Below, piece after piece: positions 1 to 12,800 of a stretch of 64,000 nt of DNA. The notes below the pieces were generated by a model, which did no database searches, was not told the DNA's origin, and worked only from the letters and a program-made list of their open reading frames with translations. Position 1 is the first letter of the stretch; every line of letters begins with the position of its first letter. The DNA is from Branchiostoma lanceolatum (lineage: Eukaryota > Chordata > Leptocardii > Amphioxiformes > Branchiostomatidae), in contig NC_089732.1 of the NCBI RefSeq assembly GCF_035083965.1, forward strand, positions 7,751,383 to 7,815,382. Reading direction: 5' to 3'. Both the position numbers and the translations under genes were made by a program.

Positions 1-2053
1 TACAATGGCTACTATACAATGGCTAACCACATAACCACTACGAACTAACTACAAGTTAGTTAGATTAGAACCACCGCAAACACTCTATTTTATCCCTACC
101 ACGAAATTGAATCCCCGTGAACTTAAAGGCATTTACAGTATTAGTAATAATGATACTGTATACTAATACTAGTAGTATTCATTTTGGTTGGAAGACACAG
201 AAAAGATTTGAAATGTCTTCAAATATATCATGATGACTTTGATACTAGTGTTTCAGTCCATACAATACAACTAAACTGAATGTGATCTACATGATGTAGC
301 AGTAGCACAGTACAGAAGTACAGCACTGTGGCACTGTCGACGCCAATTAGTTTGGCCCAGCACTAATACAAGGCTTTCATCTGGCAAATCTGTCTAATGC
401 ATTTGCAAATCTGTCCTTAGGTCACTTTCTATTGTCCTGTATTAATGTGTGTGCTGCCTCAAGTGTAAACATTCACGTGTGTAAACACACTCCTGTTTAC
501 ACGGTTGTTTGTTCAAACATACGGGACTGATGACGATGATATGCTAACTTACTTGATTACAGAGTTGATGACTTTAGAGTAATCACTGCATGTGTGTTTG
601 TAGTAATCTAATAGAGGCACCTAATACAATGTAGTTTGGATATCTCTGTTTAACAAAGTCTGACCCTTTTCATTCATTAATCCTACAACAACATACCTTA
701 CTTGTTATTGACGGAGCTATTGTGTTACATATGGTATGTTTTTACAGCAATTTATGGTCCTTCACTTAAGAACTGAGCTAGGAGCTCAGACATGGAACAC
801 ATTACTTACCATATATATGTCTAGAAGTTAGATCTAAGACAGTTAAAATTAAAAGGTTGATCATCTTCTCAGACAGGATTATAGTCTACTTTAGTAGCAA
901 TCTGATTCTTAACGAGGATAATCCCTACAAGGAAATGATCTATTTTGTCTGAAGTGAAAGAATTTGCATGTCTTAACAAATCTTCCTTTTAGCACTGATC
1001 CTTCGTGATGACTTCTATTATCAAAACCAATTAAGTCCTAATCACTGTTATCAGTGAAAGAACAACATCAGTTTTCTTTTCCCTAGCAGAGAACTTTTTG
1101 GTAGTTCTATAAAAGTTGTTTAATAGTAAACATCTTATTTTCACACCATTTTACAATCCTAAGGATTAGGGATGACAGTATCATAAGATGTTTTCAATAA
1201 GCATGTTTTTTTTTATCAAAGGAATACTAGTAACCTGTCAATAGTGTCCAAAAAAATTGTATCGACAGGAACATTCTGTCAATAGTGCCCAAAAATCTTA
1301 TTGACAGGAGCATCTTGTCAATAGCTCAGCTATAGTCAAATATCGTCTTTGTATTCAGTTTTCCAACACAATTACAAGATTTACTTGAAAACAAAAATGA
1401 ACATCATGTGACTTTACTTGCTGTGGTGTTCTGTGTGTTTTGATAGCCATGTAATTTGTATGTAGCTTCTAGTCAATGTCCAAGTAGATGCCATGAGTTG
1501 CAGATAACCCAGACATAACGTCATGCTAACAGTAATGTATGTTTGGACTACTTGGGGATGTACCATAATTTTATGATGAACTATGCATAGCAACACGACA
1601 CATGCGTCCGCCATAAATACATAATTTTGGACTACAGAAAACATTGACCAAGACCTTCCCCACAAGTATGTTTAAGTAGATAGGAAAGGTTCGTAAAAAG
1701 ATTAATGAGGGCAAATAATTTCAGGTGTTGCCGCCTATTTTTGTCCAAAGATGTGGCTTAAAAGATTAGACCGCGCTCTGACTTGAGTGGGGAGGGGGGC
1801 ATGCGCATGTTCTGTTCTCTAAGAGAATGATCTTAATTTTCTTATTTCAGTCAGAACCATCAAAACGTATACCACTTGTACATTTTGGGAACATACACTA
1901 TTGTTTTGGTTAAAAAATGTGGAATTTCTCTGTAAAATACCGTCCCAAAACGGCAGGACCGACGGACGCATGTTGTTTGTTTACGGATGGTGGGCGCGTC
2001 CTGAAAAGGGACAAGAAACTATTTTACCTCGCGAAAGAAGAAGACAAACTCAC
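1..2053 (-). other. STK11 intron 1 (partial)
   Basis: No exon was recognised here. The stretch holds the right half of a dispersed inverted-repeat element (about 61-140, ending in the terminus CATTTACAGTA) and a short imperfect direct repeat at 1236-1330, where CTGTCAATAGTG recurs about every 43 bases. The remainder is AT-rich and unremarkable. Confidence 0.6.
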
Positions 2054-2394
2054 CTTTTAACATTCTGTTCACCATTTGGAATCTTCCTCAGCTTCTTCTT
2101 CTTGAGGATCTTCACGGCCCTTCGACACAGATTCTCTGAATCCAACATTTCTTTTACTTTTCCGTACGACCCCTCCCCCAGTAAGTCTCCCATAAGATAC
2201 TTCCCTATCATTTTCGCTCGCTTTTTTCGAGGCGCGTACAAGACCAAATCTGCCGAGTCCACGCGATGAAAAAACGGTATCCCTGTTTCCTCATCGTTGA
2301 TAAATTGCATCTCGTCCATGTGCCCCATGTGATCCATGATTTCGCACTCCTGAGGAGGAGAAACCTCGACGGGAAGAGATTTATCCACTGCCAT
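2054..2394 (-). CDS. STK11: STK11 (LKB1) serine/threonine kinase, first coding exon only
   Basis: First coding exon of liver kinase B1, the master kinase that activates AMPK-family kinases with STRAD and MO25. The 113 complete codons contain a basic nuclear-localisation-like stretch (PRKKRAK, residues 55-61), then [19 protein letters not shown] with the glycine-rich loop GEGSYGKV (73-80) and the ATP-binding lysine in RRAVKIL (K95). The exon ends within the codon after NVK at a good donor (AG|GTGAGT), the same place and phase as I recall for human exon 1. The N-terminus is longer than human and rich in Asp, Glu and Met. The rest of the kinase lies beyond the left edge; I found no exon 2 in 1-2053. 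The chosen ATG is preceded by a three-codon upstream ORF. Identification is strong; only a fragment is present. Confidence 0.95.
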
Positions 2395-2416
2395 CCTGGT
2401 GTGCGCCCTCCCACCT

Positions 2417-2428
2417 TCACGTCGCCAT
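2417..2428 (-). promoter_or_regulatory. Minimal upstream ORF of STK11 overlapping a YY1-like motif
   Basis: On the minus strand, 34 bases before the STK11 ATG, the sequence reads ACAAGATGGCGACGTGA: an ATG followed by two codons and a stop. The same bases match the YY1 core AAGATGGCG. If the transcript starts upstream of it, this would be a translated leader ORF; if it starts at the motif, it is a promoter element. Confidence 0.4.
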
Positions 2429-2999
2429 CTTGTTTATCCCCCACCAGAGCGAGGCTGGCCTAGTTCTATTACCTTCAGTAGTAAATAATGAGCAGTTCAA
2501 ATCTTATTGTTGGAGGACACATTATTGTTTTTTTAAAGAAGTGAAATGAAAACAGATTTCAATGGGCCGTATTGCAAATGATGTGTATCTGGCAATTTAG
2601 TGTGTGATACATGTGTCGAACATATACAATCAATGAAATAACTAATAGTTTTCAGAAGTAACAAGAGTTCCGCGACCTCATATCTCCATGAACTATTTTG
2701 TTTATGCAAATGACTTACACATTTACATAATATATACTTGGTCATAAACACCTTTATCCAACTTAGGCATGATGCAATATTGTCAATCCTATCATTTTCC
2801 ACTTGGATGAATTATGGCACTTTTGCATTAATTATGCAAATTATGAATTTATTTGCATAATTGGTATCTGCTGATACTCCACTTGCCATAAACTACATAT
2901 GTTACATGTATTTGAGTCTTATAATGGAAAACACTGCAAATATAGATTTTCCTCATTAGTTATGCAAATTAAGTGTCAATTAGCATAATTTGCACATCA

Positions 3000-3420
3000 C
3001 TGTGTACATCTCGGTCTAAGCTACCTGCATACTAAATATCATGGAAACCCGTCGTCCCTTTGTTCAGTTATTCTCCCTAGAAGATTTTCACAATAACGCC
3101 ACTGCAGTTCCAGAGCAAGCTGCTAGGGGGCCCAAACCTACACCACTTCTTTATTACATCACAAGCTATCTGCCACCCAAAAATCAAGACCACAGCACGT
3201 CCAGGTCAAAAGATACAAGAACTGAAGTTCTGCTGCAGTACCAAGGTCACATACCAGGGGGCCCCAAATCTACCTTGAATGTCGGCTTCACAACACCTAC
3301 CCACATACCAAATATCATTGTAATCCATCCAGAGGTTCTGGAGTTATGCTGTCGACAGTAGTGCGGAAACACAAACACACATACACACAGACACACACAC
3401 AGACAGACACACCCAAAACT
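3000..3420 (+). repeat. Dispersed repeat family C, copy 1
   Basis: The copy has a GCTAGGGGG block, then ACCAAATATCATTGTAATCC and a CA-rich end. Matching blocks occur at 13330-13515 (reverse orientation) and in the second introns of both fatty-acid-binding-protein genes (about 54700-54860 and 58480-58640). It is non-coding; I cannot assign a superfamily. Confidence 0.5.
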
Positions 3421-4974
3421 ATATCTCCATTCATGGAGATAATTAACTAATTAATGTTAGCTGTTTTGGTGTGCTTTCCTCTCATGTTAACATTATAATT
3501 AGTACAAGTAACCTTTTGCTCAAAATAAAATACAATTACGATATCATTTGGGGACCAAAATAAATATCAGACATATTACCCTTCTACTTCATTGATTATA
3601 CTGCCCAAAATGCTCAAATATGCTACATGTGCAGTTCACAATCTGACGAATCATGTGACCATTCACTAGAATATCTAGAGAAATTTTTTCTTCATACATC
3701 TATCGTTTTAATCTTGACAATGATGTTGAAGTGACAAATGTCAAACTCAATAGTCAATTTGTATAAAAAGAGTCATCTTTATTACAAAGGAGTTAATGGA
3801 GTTAAATGGATACCTTGTTACTTATTAGAACATTGATGATTATGGAGCAATTGTCCATGGTCTGGTCTAGGATTTTCAGGTAGGGAGTCCCAGACAGAAG
3901 TACGTAACAGGACATCTCTGTAAAAATCTACTAGTATCAAATCTGAATGCATTGCCTCAGCACCTAAACTGATCTTCTCCTGTCTCTAATTGTACTGTAA
4001 AATGGCATTCATAATTGCACATTCAAAGTTATATCATACAAATGCAACGTTCTGCTTTCTGGGCTAATTATCATAGGAGTCTACATCCCTTACAAAATGG
4101 TCAGGTTTTTCATTTCCTCATGTACAAGTGATATATTGTAAATCTGTGCTGCTCATAGATTGCAACAGCTCTCATATATTATATGGACATGTGAGTGGGA
4201 AGGGATAAAAAATAGACATCCAAAACAAGCAAAATTGTTAACCCTAGGAAAAATAATGCTGTGTTTCTGATTACCATCCTGAAAAAAGTAGCGTCAGCAG
4301 GAAGGGATTATCTTTTTTTCTATCATTTCAGCCAAAGTGATCCAACAAATATATTTTAACAATATAATACTGTATCAAGATACTGGTACATGTATTTCCA
4401 ACAACACATTGTAATTACTATATACAGATATACATTGTAGAAGCACCCAAATAAAGGCTAGGGATGGTGGGTTTTTGCTACGGCTGTTCGGATAACCGGA
4501 AACACAGCATTCTTTCCTTAAGGCTTTAGTATTGTCCTAAAACGTCCTAAAATTCTATAACATAGATGTGAGTGATTTACAACTAAAATGCTACAATTTC
4601 TCACAAAATAAAGTGAATGTTCGGTTAATACTTCATTAATGACCTATATTTGGGGATAGCACTTAAATGATGCTATCTGACATCAAGTGTGCTAACGCTA
4701 GAGGTTTCACAGTATGACAGAATTTATAAAAATAGGTATGTGGCTACTACATTGTAGTTCTCATGTACTTATGGCTTACATATATAATACAATATAGTTT
4801 TCTCAATGCTTAACAACTCATGTTACAGAGGCAGATGTGTGAAAAATATCCAGGATCATCCAGGTAGATGGTTCTATGGAACATGTCTACATGTATGTTG
4901 TTATCCCCAAGTAAATGTTGGGAGGGACACATCTCTCCCAACATCTGCTGGGAGATAATTAATCTGCATGAGGA

Positions 4975-6354
4975 TCATGTTGGAGGTGGGCTGTCCTCTA
5001 CTCGAGGTAGAACTGGGAGGATCAGGTTTCCAAATGAAGAGTCCTGTGGCACAAAGTAGCCAAATGAGTTGGCATGGGCGTGCTGGAAAGGGGAAAATGG
5101 AGTTTGTGTGAACGTACAAAAAATTGAAGACTTTCAACAATTCTGTACATGGAAATGGACTTAAATGCAGATATTGACTCCTTTATAGCTTCAAATGACA
5201 TGATTCAGTGATGCCCGGTATCAATATATTCACTTACACAATTCAATGTACATTTTTGCCTGTTAACATCGTAGTGGACTGTAAAGCCTGGCTGGTGTGA
5301 GTGTATGTGTGTATGTGTGTGCATATGTGCTTGTCATGTGTGTGTGTTATGTGTACAATTGTGTGTGTGTTCACGTCTGTGTAAGTGTGTGTTTACCTGT
5401 AAAGCCTGTCTCTGTGCTTGATTCATTTGCTGCACTTCCATTTGGTCCCTGATGCCTGTAGGCTCTTTCCTATGAACCAGAAAAATCTAAGTTACATGAT
5501 TAAATATCATAGTTATATGATTAAATATCAGAGGAAAAGACTTTGATGTTTTTACTGTTTTGTTCCAGAGCAACATAACATCATCCATGTGCCTATCTCA
5601 ACTTTGAATAAAAGTAAGGTTGAAATGTCCTTTATACCTCTGAATCTGACTTGATTAATAGTGCCTTTTTTCTAAACTTGACCTCTGACTTGATGACCTT
5701 TCACTCACCTCTGCATGAGTTTCTTCTTCTGCTGCTGAAGGTCGGCCAGGATTTTGGAGCGGTTTTGTTGCACTTGATCTGGAAAATGCAAGTGGAATTG
5801 TCAACATTATAACACTTACACTTTGCCTGGTAGAGTAGATATGATTTCAACGTAAATCAATTTTCATACTTGTTACATATTACCAGGATACAATTGCAGT
5901 TGCAGTATCAAAGAGGTAGAAAAAACCTAGGTGTCATGCAGAAATTTTTGCATGCAGCTCATCATCAGCTTTTGAGCAGGTTGTTGTTGAGTCTGAGACT
6001 AAAAATACCCGACTCAAGTTCTCGAAACTTTCGCAGTGGTTTTATGTTTGCAGTTTTCGAGCTGCTTCTCTGCGAACTTAAAAATGGTCTTTCTATTACT
6101 GTACATTACATGACTACATCGGTACCACAAACCTAAAACCACCACGAACACTCCATTTTCTTCCTTTGGCAAAATCGCAAACACCACGATCTCAAAATGC
6201 ATTTACAGTTCTTGGCCTGAGTATTAGAGTTACATGTGCTGTGAGGGATGAAATCTGATCTACAGTAGCAATGGCCCTTATAAGCATCCAATATGACGAG
6301 CTATATGCTATCTAGCGTTGCCCTACCTTGAGCGTTAGGGTTGGTTGAAGCCAT
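4975..6354 (-). CDS. INIP: INIP / SOSS complex subunit C
   Basis: Small subunit of the SOSS single-stranded-DNA sensor complex, which acts with hSSB1/2 and INTS3 in nuclear double-strand-break repair. Four coding exons: 6327-6354, 5709-5778, 5397-5469 and 4975-5082, giving 92 aa (human about 104). The N-terminal helix reads NRSKILADLQQQKKKLMQ, matching the human NRVAILAELDKEKRKLLMQ region; the conserved C-terminus reads HAHANSFGYFVPQD followed by SSFGNLILPVLPR, nearly identical to human. The glutamine-rich middle (QQMNQAQRQALQ) matches the human segment before HAHA. All splice sites are GT-AG and the phases join without a gap. The gene starts 503 bases from SNX30 in the opposite direction. 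Confidence 0.93.
5285..5396. repeat. TG-rich microsatellite in INIP intron 3
   Basis: Imperfect GTGTGT/GTATGT run immediately downstream (in the gene's sense) of the INIP exon 3 donor. Confidence 0.7.
6035..6205. repeat. Inverted-repeat element family A (TACTGTAAATGC termini), degraded copy
   Basis: Contains the family's hallmark words, a GTGGTTTTATGTTTGCAG arm and an AACTTAAA ... ACCACCACGAACACTCC centre, ending in ATGCATTTACAG. It lies in INIP intron 1. Better copies are at 8184-8400 and 24402-24612. Confidence 0.6.
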
Positions 6355-6857
6355 AAATAATAGGATTGTGCTAAAATCTTTGAATCAGATTGATGAATCT
6401 TCAGTCCTTACATGTACGTTTACAGCGCACTAAGAATATTGCATTTGTCCCAAAATTATGGTATACAGCTTATCTTAGGCCTGTATCACCAAATGTAGAT
6501 TTTTTACGAATTCATCTATTAAACCACGAATCTTAATTTTGATCACTGATTTTGCTGTCAATTCATTTCACAAACCAACAAAGATCACATCCGAATCACC
6601 TGCAAAACGAAGCCCCAAAATCTGCTGTTCATTGTCCTTTAAAGTTGTGCCTTTTATTTCTGATATTATCTATCAACTTTAGTTTGTTTGAGTCTCGTAA
6701 GAATATTGTCATTATATCTAATATGTAATAAAGATATTTAAATCAATACTATGAGTTTATCTTAAGCATAAAATTGACATGCACGGGAAAACAATTTTCA
6801 CGATTTCATAGGCATTTATAGAAACGCATTGAACAACTGGGTGACGTATGCATCAAG
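6355..6857. promoter_or_regulatory. Divergent INIP/SNX30 promoter interval
   Basis: 503 bases separate the two start codons, which point away from each other, so a shared bidirectional promoter is likely. The SNX30 ATG sits in a YY1-type motif (AAGATGGCGG). The interval itself is AT-rich, and I see no TATA box that I would defend. Confidence 0.6.
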
Positions 6858-6866
6858 ATGGCGGAC
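6852..6866 (+). promoter_or_regulatory. YY1-type motif overlapping the SNX30 start codon
   Basis: TCAAGATGGCGGACG matches AAGATGGCGG, the YY1 element that in mammals often sits at the translation start of housekeeping genes. The DCAF15 start has the same arrangement. Confidence 0.5.
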
Positions 6867-9800
6867 GGAACGGACAGTGGATTTTCGGAGGGTCAGCCCA
6901 GCGGTCCAGGTGGCTCAAGCGGGCCGATTTCTCCCGACCTTGACCCGCTGAACATCACCACGTCTACCGTAGACCTGGAGGAGTCGCTGGACATGGGTGC
7001 AGAGGTGGGAGAGGGTTGGAATTGTTGTGTACACGCGTGTGACCCCAGCACAATGCATAGGTGTCAAGTGTTCTAGCTGCACCTGATCGCAAAGACAAGA
7101 GGCGAATAGCTTGTAACTTTGCTCATGTAAATCGCTTATTTAGCGGCCTCTACACAAAAACTAACTGAAATATTCATCGTTTGGTCTGTATTATCATCTG
7201 TAGTCAGTGTGCACACAGATGATGATAATTCATGTGCTGAATCACTACCCAACATCACATATTTTTCACTCAAAATATGTCAGTATGATAATATTTATTG
7301 TATTTCCATATTTTTTCAAAGCAGGATGAACTTTATGATGTCTGTATTTAGAATTAAAAGTAAATATTTCTGCCTGTCTAAATGCAGACATCTTAAAGTT
7401 GATCCTGCTTTGAACAAATATGGAAAATACACTAAATATCATACTACAAGTAACATGAGTAAATGCTAATATCATAACAATTGCATTATCCATCATTACA
7501 GCTTTGTATTATTGGCTTCTTTTAGATATAGGTTATCTGTGAATTTAGCCAACTTTCACTGTGAAATAGAAACACAAATAAAAACAACTCTCTGTTCTAA
7601 ATTAACTGTGTTTTATATAAAGAGCTATAACAATATTGTTCACATATTGTGATGCCTTTTACCCCCAGACACCTCTAGATTGTGGCCCCACCCCCAGGTC
7701 TTTCTACACTTTGTTTACAGATGGAGAGGTAAAACTGCTTTCAGCACAGAAGGACAAAAAAGCACCAAGCACAATCAACCAATCAATGAATCAACACTTC
7801 AACCAACCAATCAAATTCACCTCAATTTAAAATTTAAAAAACAACTATAATGTCACAGAGACATTAAGCAGAATTATCTAAATAGCTTATAATCTTATTG
7901 CATTGTTGATTTTCCAGCCTTGCCCTTTATAATCATGATTAATATGTAGGCTGCAGGTTAGCATACAACTAACAATACAAGCATAATTAAGGAGACAGTG
8001 ACTGAATACACATGTGAGACATACAATGAAGATTAAGCTATGTTGCTAGTCTATGATAAGGTTCTAAATCTACGTTATTGATCCAGGGTTTGACTTTTGA
8101 TAGTTAATCAGTGTAAAGGATGGCCATTTACCAATCAGATAGCTTGAGTCAACTCTGTTATCTTACATCAACTTACATGACAAACTGTAAATGCAGAAAT
8201 GTTCGCAGTGGATTTATGTTTGGGGTTTTCATGGTGAACTTTTTACCGCAAACTTAAAGCCACCACGAAAAGTCATTCCATTGTATGACTGTATCGCTAC
8301 TGTTGTTTCAATGCAAACTCAAAGTCAAAACCACCGCAAACACTCCATTTTCTCCCTACCATGAAATTAAATCCCCGCGAACATTTCTGCATTTACAGTA
8401 GTCTGATTATGGTATTAAAGAAAGGTTTTACTAGTCTGTTCTGTGGCTTAAATTGAACTGTCCTATTTTATCCCTGTCCAAACCAGGGTGACCCGAAGGC
8501 TGCAGGAGATGACATCACAGTGTTCACTCAGTCGTCGCTCGCTGGCCTGCAATTGGACGATGCCCTGGCCTCGGACGTGCATGATCTGTTTGTGACGGTG
8601 GATGACCCTGAGAAACACATCACCAACATGGAGTCCTATATCACCTACAGGGTTACCACTAAGGTGGGGTTCATACTCTGTTTGATCCAGAAATTCAGTA
8701 TACATTGTATATCAAACCTGTATATCAAAAGTGATTACCATCTCTACATAAGGACTGCCTGGCGAATGTGACCACTTTTTGGTTATCCCTTCTATGTTTT
8801 TGTCCCATTGAAACAAGTATTATATTAAGAATCCTGTCTATAGTGACCACCTGCCCACATAGACCAGATTTTATTGGATTTTATCTTTTAGAAGAGATTT
8901 TAAACCTATAGCTAGCCTTCCCACTGTAATTCCATACCCAATTGCAACCTACAAGTCATCAAGACGCATGCAATTCCCACAACTCCCATGTTTCTTCCCC
9001 AGACGACGCGGAGTGACTATGACTCCCACGAGTACGTCGTGCGCCGGCGCTACCAGGACTTCCTGTGGCTGCGTGAACGACTTGAGGCAACCAATCCAAC
9101 GCACCTTATACCTGTAGGTATACCTTTCCTATTTCTTACACCTATAAGCAATGAGGAAGACAGAACGACCAACTTTGTTATATCATTGCAAGCACGTGTA
9201 CTAGTTAAGTAAGTGAGCTCAAAATGCTCATGTATAAAAATTAGGGGTGGATACCAGTTCGCTGGACCTGATTCGGACCTTTATAACATCCAAGAACCGA
9301 GTCCAAAAAACCTGAAAGCCAAAACCTGAGTCCAAAAAAACCTGAACAAAGTACAAATAATTTTTCTATTTTGTTTGATAAAACGCTTTTTTGAGTCTCC
9401 CCTCTGACAAAAAAGACATTTTAGATAAGTGCAACATGCAAATATCAAACACTGGTTTGTCTTGAAAGTCTTCTCACCAAGAAACTTTTATAGTCGTGCG
9501 TATCAGTATTAATTCTCTATGCTTTATATTGGTCTAACAAAACAAAACATCAACTGAACAGGTTCAGGTCCGGACCTGAACCTAAATCTCTGGACCTAAA
9601 CTTGGACTTGGACCTTATTAAGCCGAACCGGTATCCACCCCTAATAAAAATGGTTTCATTTATATAGCTTAAGCTTCATACATTGCACATTTTGAAAGTT
9701 CAGGGTAGGAGTCAGGGACCCTTTTACTTTTTAGAAATAAAAAAGTGGGTTTAGAGTTGGAAACTGTTTGATGAAGTTAGACTAAGAAGTTAGAGATAGT

Positions 9801-12800
9801 AATAACAATGAAGTTTGCAACAGGTGAAAAAATGTTCCCAGGCACCCCTGCTGAGAGATATGAAACTAGCATAGCCTGTATGTACAAAATGTACAAGTAC
9901 TGATGACATCACTCACTTCTCCTTCCAGCCGCTCCCTGAGAAACATTCCTTCCGTCGTTTGGACCGCTTCAGCCCGGAGTTCCTGAAAACTCGGCAGGCG
10001 GCGCTTCAGAAGTTTCTCTCGCGGATCGTGGACCATCCCACGCTGTCGTTTAACGAGAATCTAACCATCTTCCTGACAGCTAAGGCATGGGTAACGGATG
10101 CTTCATAGTTCAGGTGTCTGTGTGAAAAGAGGAAACAGCTTCACTACTGAACAATGTCAAAAGCATTCAGTCCCCCCTTCTCCTTTGTTGAATGTTTTAA
10201 AAAGGTTTGGTTCTTTGCTCTATGTGCATTTTTGTCATTCCTACCTGACTTCCCTGTGATTTTTAAAGTCTGTAAAATCAATCCTTGATTATGAAAATTG
10301 TTACATCTAAAAATGATTTATTGTGATTTTGTTTTAATTGTTCAGTAATCTACACTTTGTTCCCTGTGTTCTTTCCAAGTCACACTCTACACCTGTGCTG
10401 GCACCTAAGTAGTTTCCTGTGATGTATTTTTTTTCTCCTTCATTTATTTCTCGTTTGCACACTATTTGTGAGTTGCCTTTGCTTGTTTGTGTTAGTTTGG
10501 ATTTTGATTCACAACCGATTTCAAAGTAAATATCGCATGAAAGACTCAATTTTTAAAAGTACAACTTTTATAGTGACTGGGCAGACATGTAACAATGACT
10601 GACATAGTACATATATGTAAAATTTCCTGACAGATTCTTTATACTCAACAGATACTTGAAACTGGGAACCTTGACATCATGTAATGACATGTAAAGCGTC
10701 TTGCTATGTTTAACATGTGATTCTATATGTTTAACATGGAATGTCTGAACAGATATGTTGACTGGGACCTGGTGTACCTTTTATTGTCCTCTATATAGGA
10801 ATTGGCCTCACACCGGAAACAGGCTCAAGGCATCATGGGAAAGATGGGGAGCTCGATGCGTAGCATGGCGGCAGGATACATGATGAAGAACCGTTCTCCG
10901 GAGTATGCCACTATGCAGGTAGGGGGTAATGTTTGATAGGTCAAGGTCAATTTTGGGGCCCCTGGTGACAGACCTTGTTTCTTAAGTGGTTACACAGTTG
11001 TCTTATCACTTTGCAGGAGTATGTGAACACGTTTGGGGCGAAGATGGGCACCATCGACAGAATCAACCAGAGACTTCTCAAGGAGATGACAGGTGAGTTT
11101 GAGCGTTTTGAAATTGTTATGACATTCATTTTTCTATCTTCATTGTCAATATTACATGAAGGGGAGGAAAATATTTTGAAAACAAAACAAAATACATCAG
11201 TATCTTCTACAGGCCCACTGCAAAAGTAACAGCATGACTACTGCTTTTAAAAGTAGTAACATACAGAATAAAAAGACTTTTTGTACACAACCAAGTGATT
11301 TATTCAAATAATGTTTCAGTGACTGAAACATCAGTTGAATAAATCACTTGGTTGTGTACAAAAAGTCTTTTTATTCAGTGACTTACATGTACCAACCTGA
11401 TGAAACTATTCACTACTGCTTGTAAAAGAAGTAACATACAGTATTTGACATGGTCCCCCCACCCCCCAGATTATGAGCAGGACCTGCGGGAGTTTGGGCC
11501 GGTCTTCACGCTCTGGTCCAACTCGGAGACCGAGCTGGCCCCGGCCATGTTAGGTATGGCGGCCGGCGTGGAGAAGTGCGAGAAAGCGCTGGAGCAGCAG
11601 ATCAGCGACCAGGAACACGTCTTCGCACCGCCGGTGAAGGAGTACATACTGTACGCTGAGGCCATGAAGGTAATTGTTTTTGTTCACACTTAGAATTATA
11701 TCAAGAATGATAATAATTTTTTTTAAGATGAGCAAGAAAGGCCTGTTGTATCCCTTATAGTCATACCAGGGGCATCCCAGTGTTAGTTTGTAGATTATGC
11801 AAAAAGGAAGAGAAACCTTCTCATATCTTGGCCTGTAGATAATCCAAAGAAGGAAGAACAAGTATATAGGTAATTTATTTCTATTTATTAAAGATTGAGA
11901 AAAATGCTTATTAGAAACCCTCTCGCCAAAATATACATACAAATATAAAGCAATCGCATTGAATATGTCATTTTGATATTATTATACACAGAAGACTGTT
12001 ACCTAATAGTATGCACATTGCAGATCAGGAGTAGTAACTGTTTTGTACATACCTGTTGTTTCCTGTAGGCAGTGCTGAAGAGGAGGGATTCTATACAGAT
12101 GGAGTATGAACTGACAGTAGAGGAGCTCAACAGGAAGAGAAATGACAGAGAACAGGTTAGTGGCACAGCCCTGCTATGGTTCACTATTAAGTATTATGTG
12201 GAGGTAGCAGGCTTGGGATGTCTCCAGCTCTAAATTTTTTTCTGTCTCACTCATTGTTTGAGAGCCTGTGTTGTTCATTTTCATTGCTAAATCCGCCATT
12301 TTAAGCTTACCAATTTGAAAATATGTTTTCTTAATTTCATGTGACACTTATGAGGTTCAGATTTTTTTTCACTCCAACAAGCAAATTTGCATCCTTGGAC
12401 GGGTACTGAAGACAGCCCTGGGTAGTAGTGTCCTCAGTTATCTATACAACTGTCCATTACTTCCTATAGAATATTATTATGGTACATTGTATGTAAGAGT
12501 TTGCTAAATGTGCATTGTATTTACAACAGTTTTGGAGGGAGTTTTTTGTACTTTTAACTGTTGACCTTTGTCCTATAGCTGAAGATGTCTGACCAAAGCT
12601 ACTCACTCGGGGCGTTTATGGGGAAGGACCCAGAGGAGGTCAGACAGCAGAAGAGAACCAAACTGGATGCACAAATAGAAGAGGTATGATATATTTGTGA
12701 ATACATGTTGAATAAGGTAGATATGCACAAACAGCTACAGAAAGGTGGAAAGTGTGCAAAACTATTTATTTATCTCTGTGTACAGCTTTGTTTTTGGTGT

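Larger units (their letters stand above)
2395..4974. other. Intergenic, STK11 promoter to INIP 3' flank
   Basis: No gene was recognised between the divergent side of STK11 and the 3' end of INIP. It contains the STK11 5' flank, a stretch with three octamer-like ATGCAAAT words (near 2706, 2837 and 2958), and a dispersed repeat ending in a CA-rich run near 3370-3415. An open frame at 3041-3361 lies inside that repeat and is not considered a gene. Confidence 0.5.

Noticed and set aside
3041-3361. 106-residue plus-strand ORF
   Set aside because: Lies in a dispersed repeat present in at least three other places.
8463-8705. 80-residue minus-strand ORF
   Set aside because: Antisense shadow of SNX30 exon 2.
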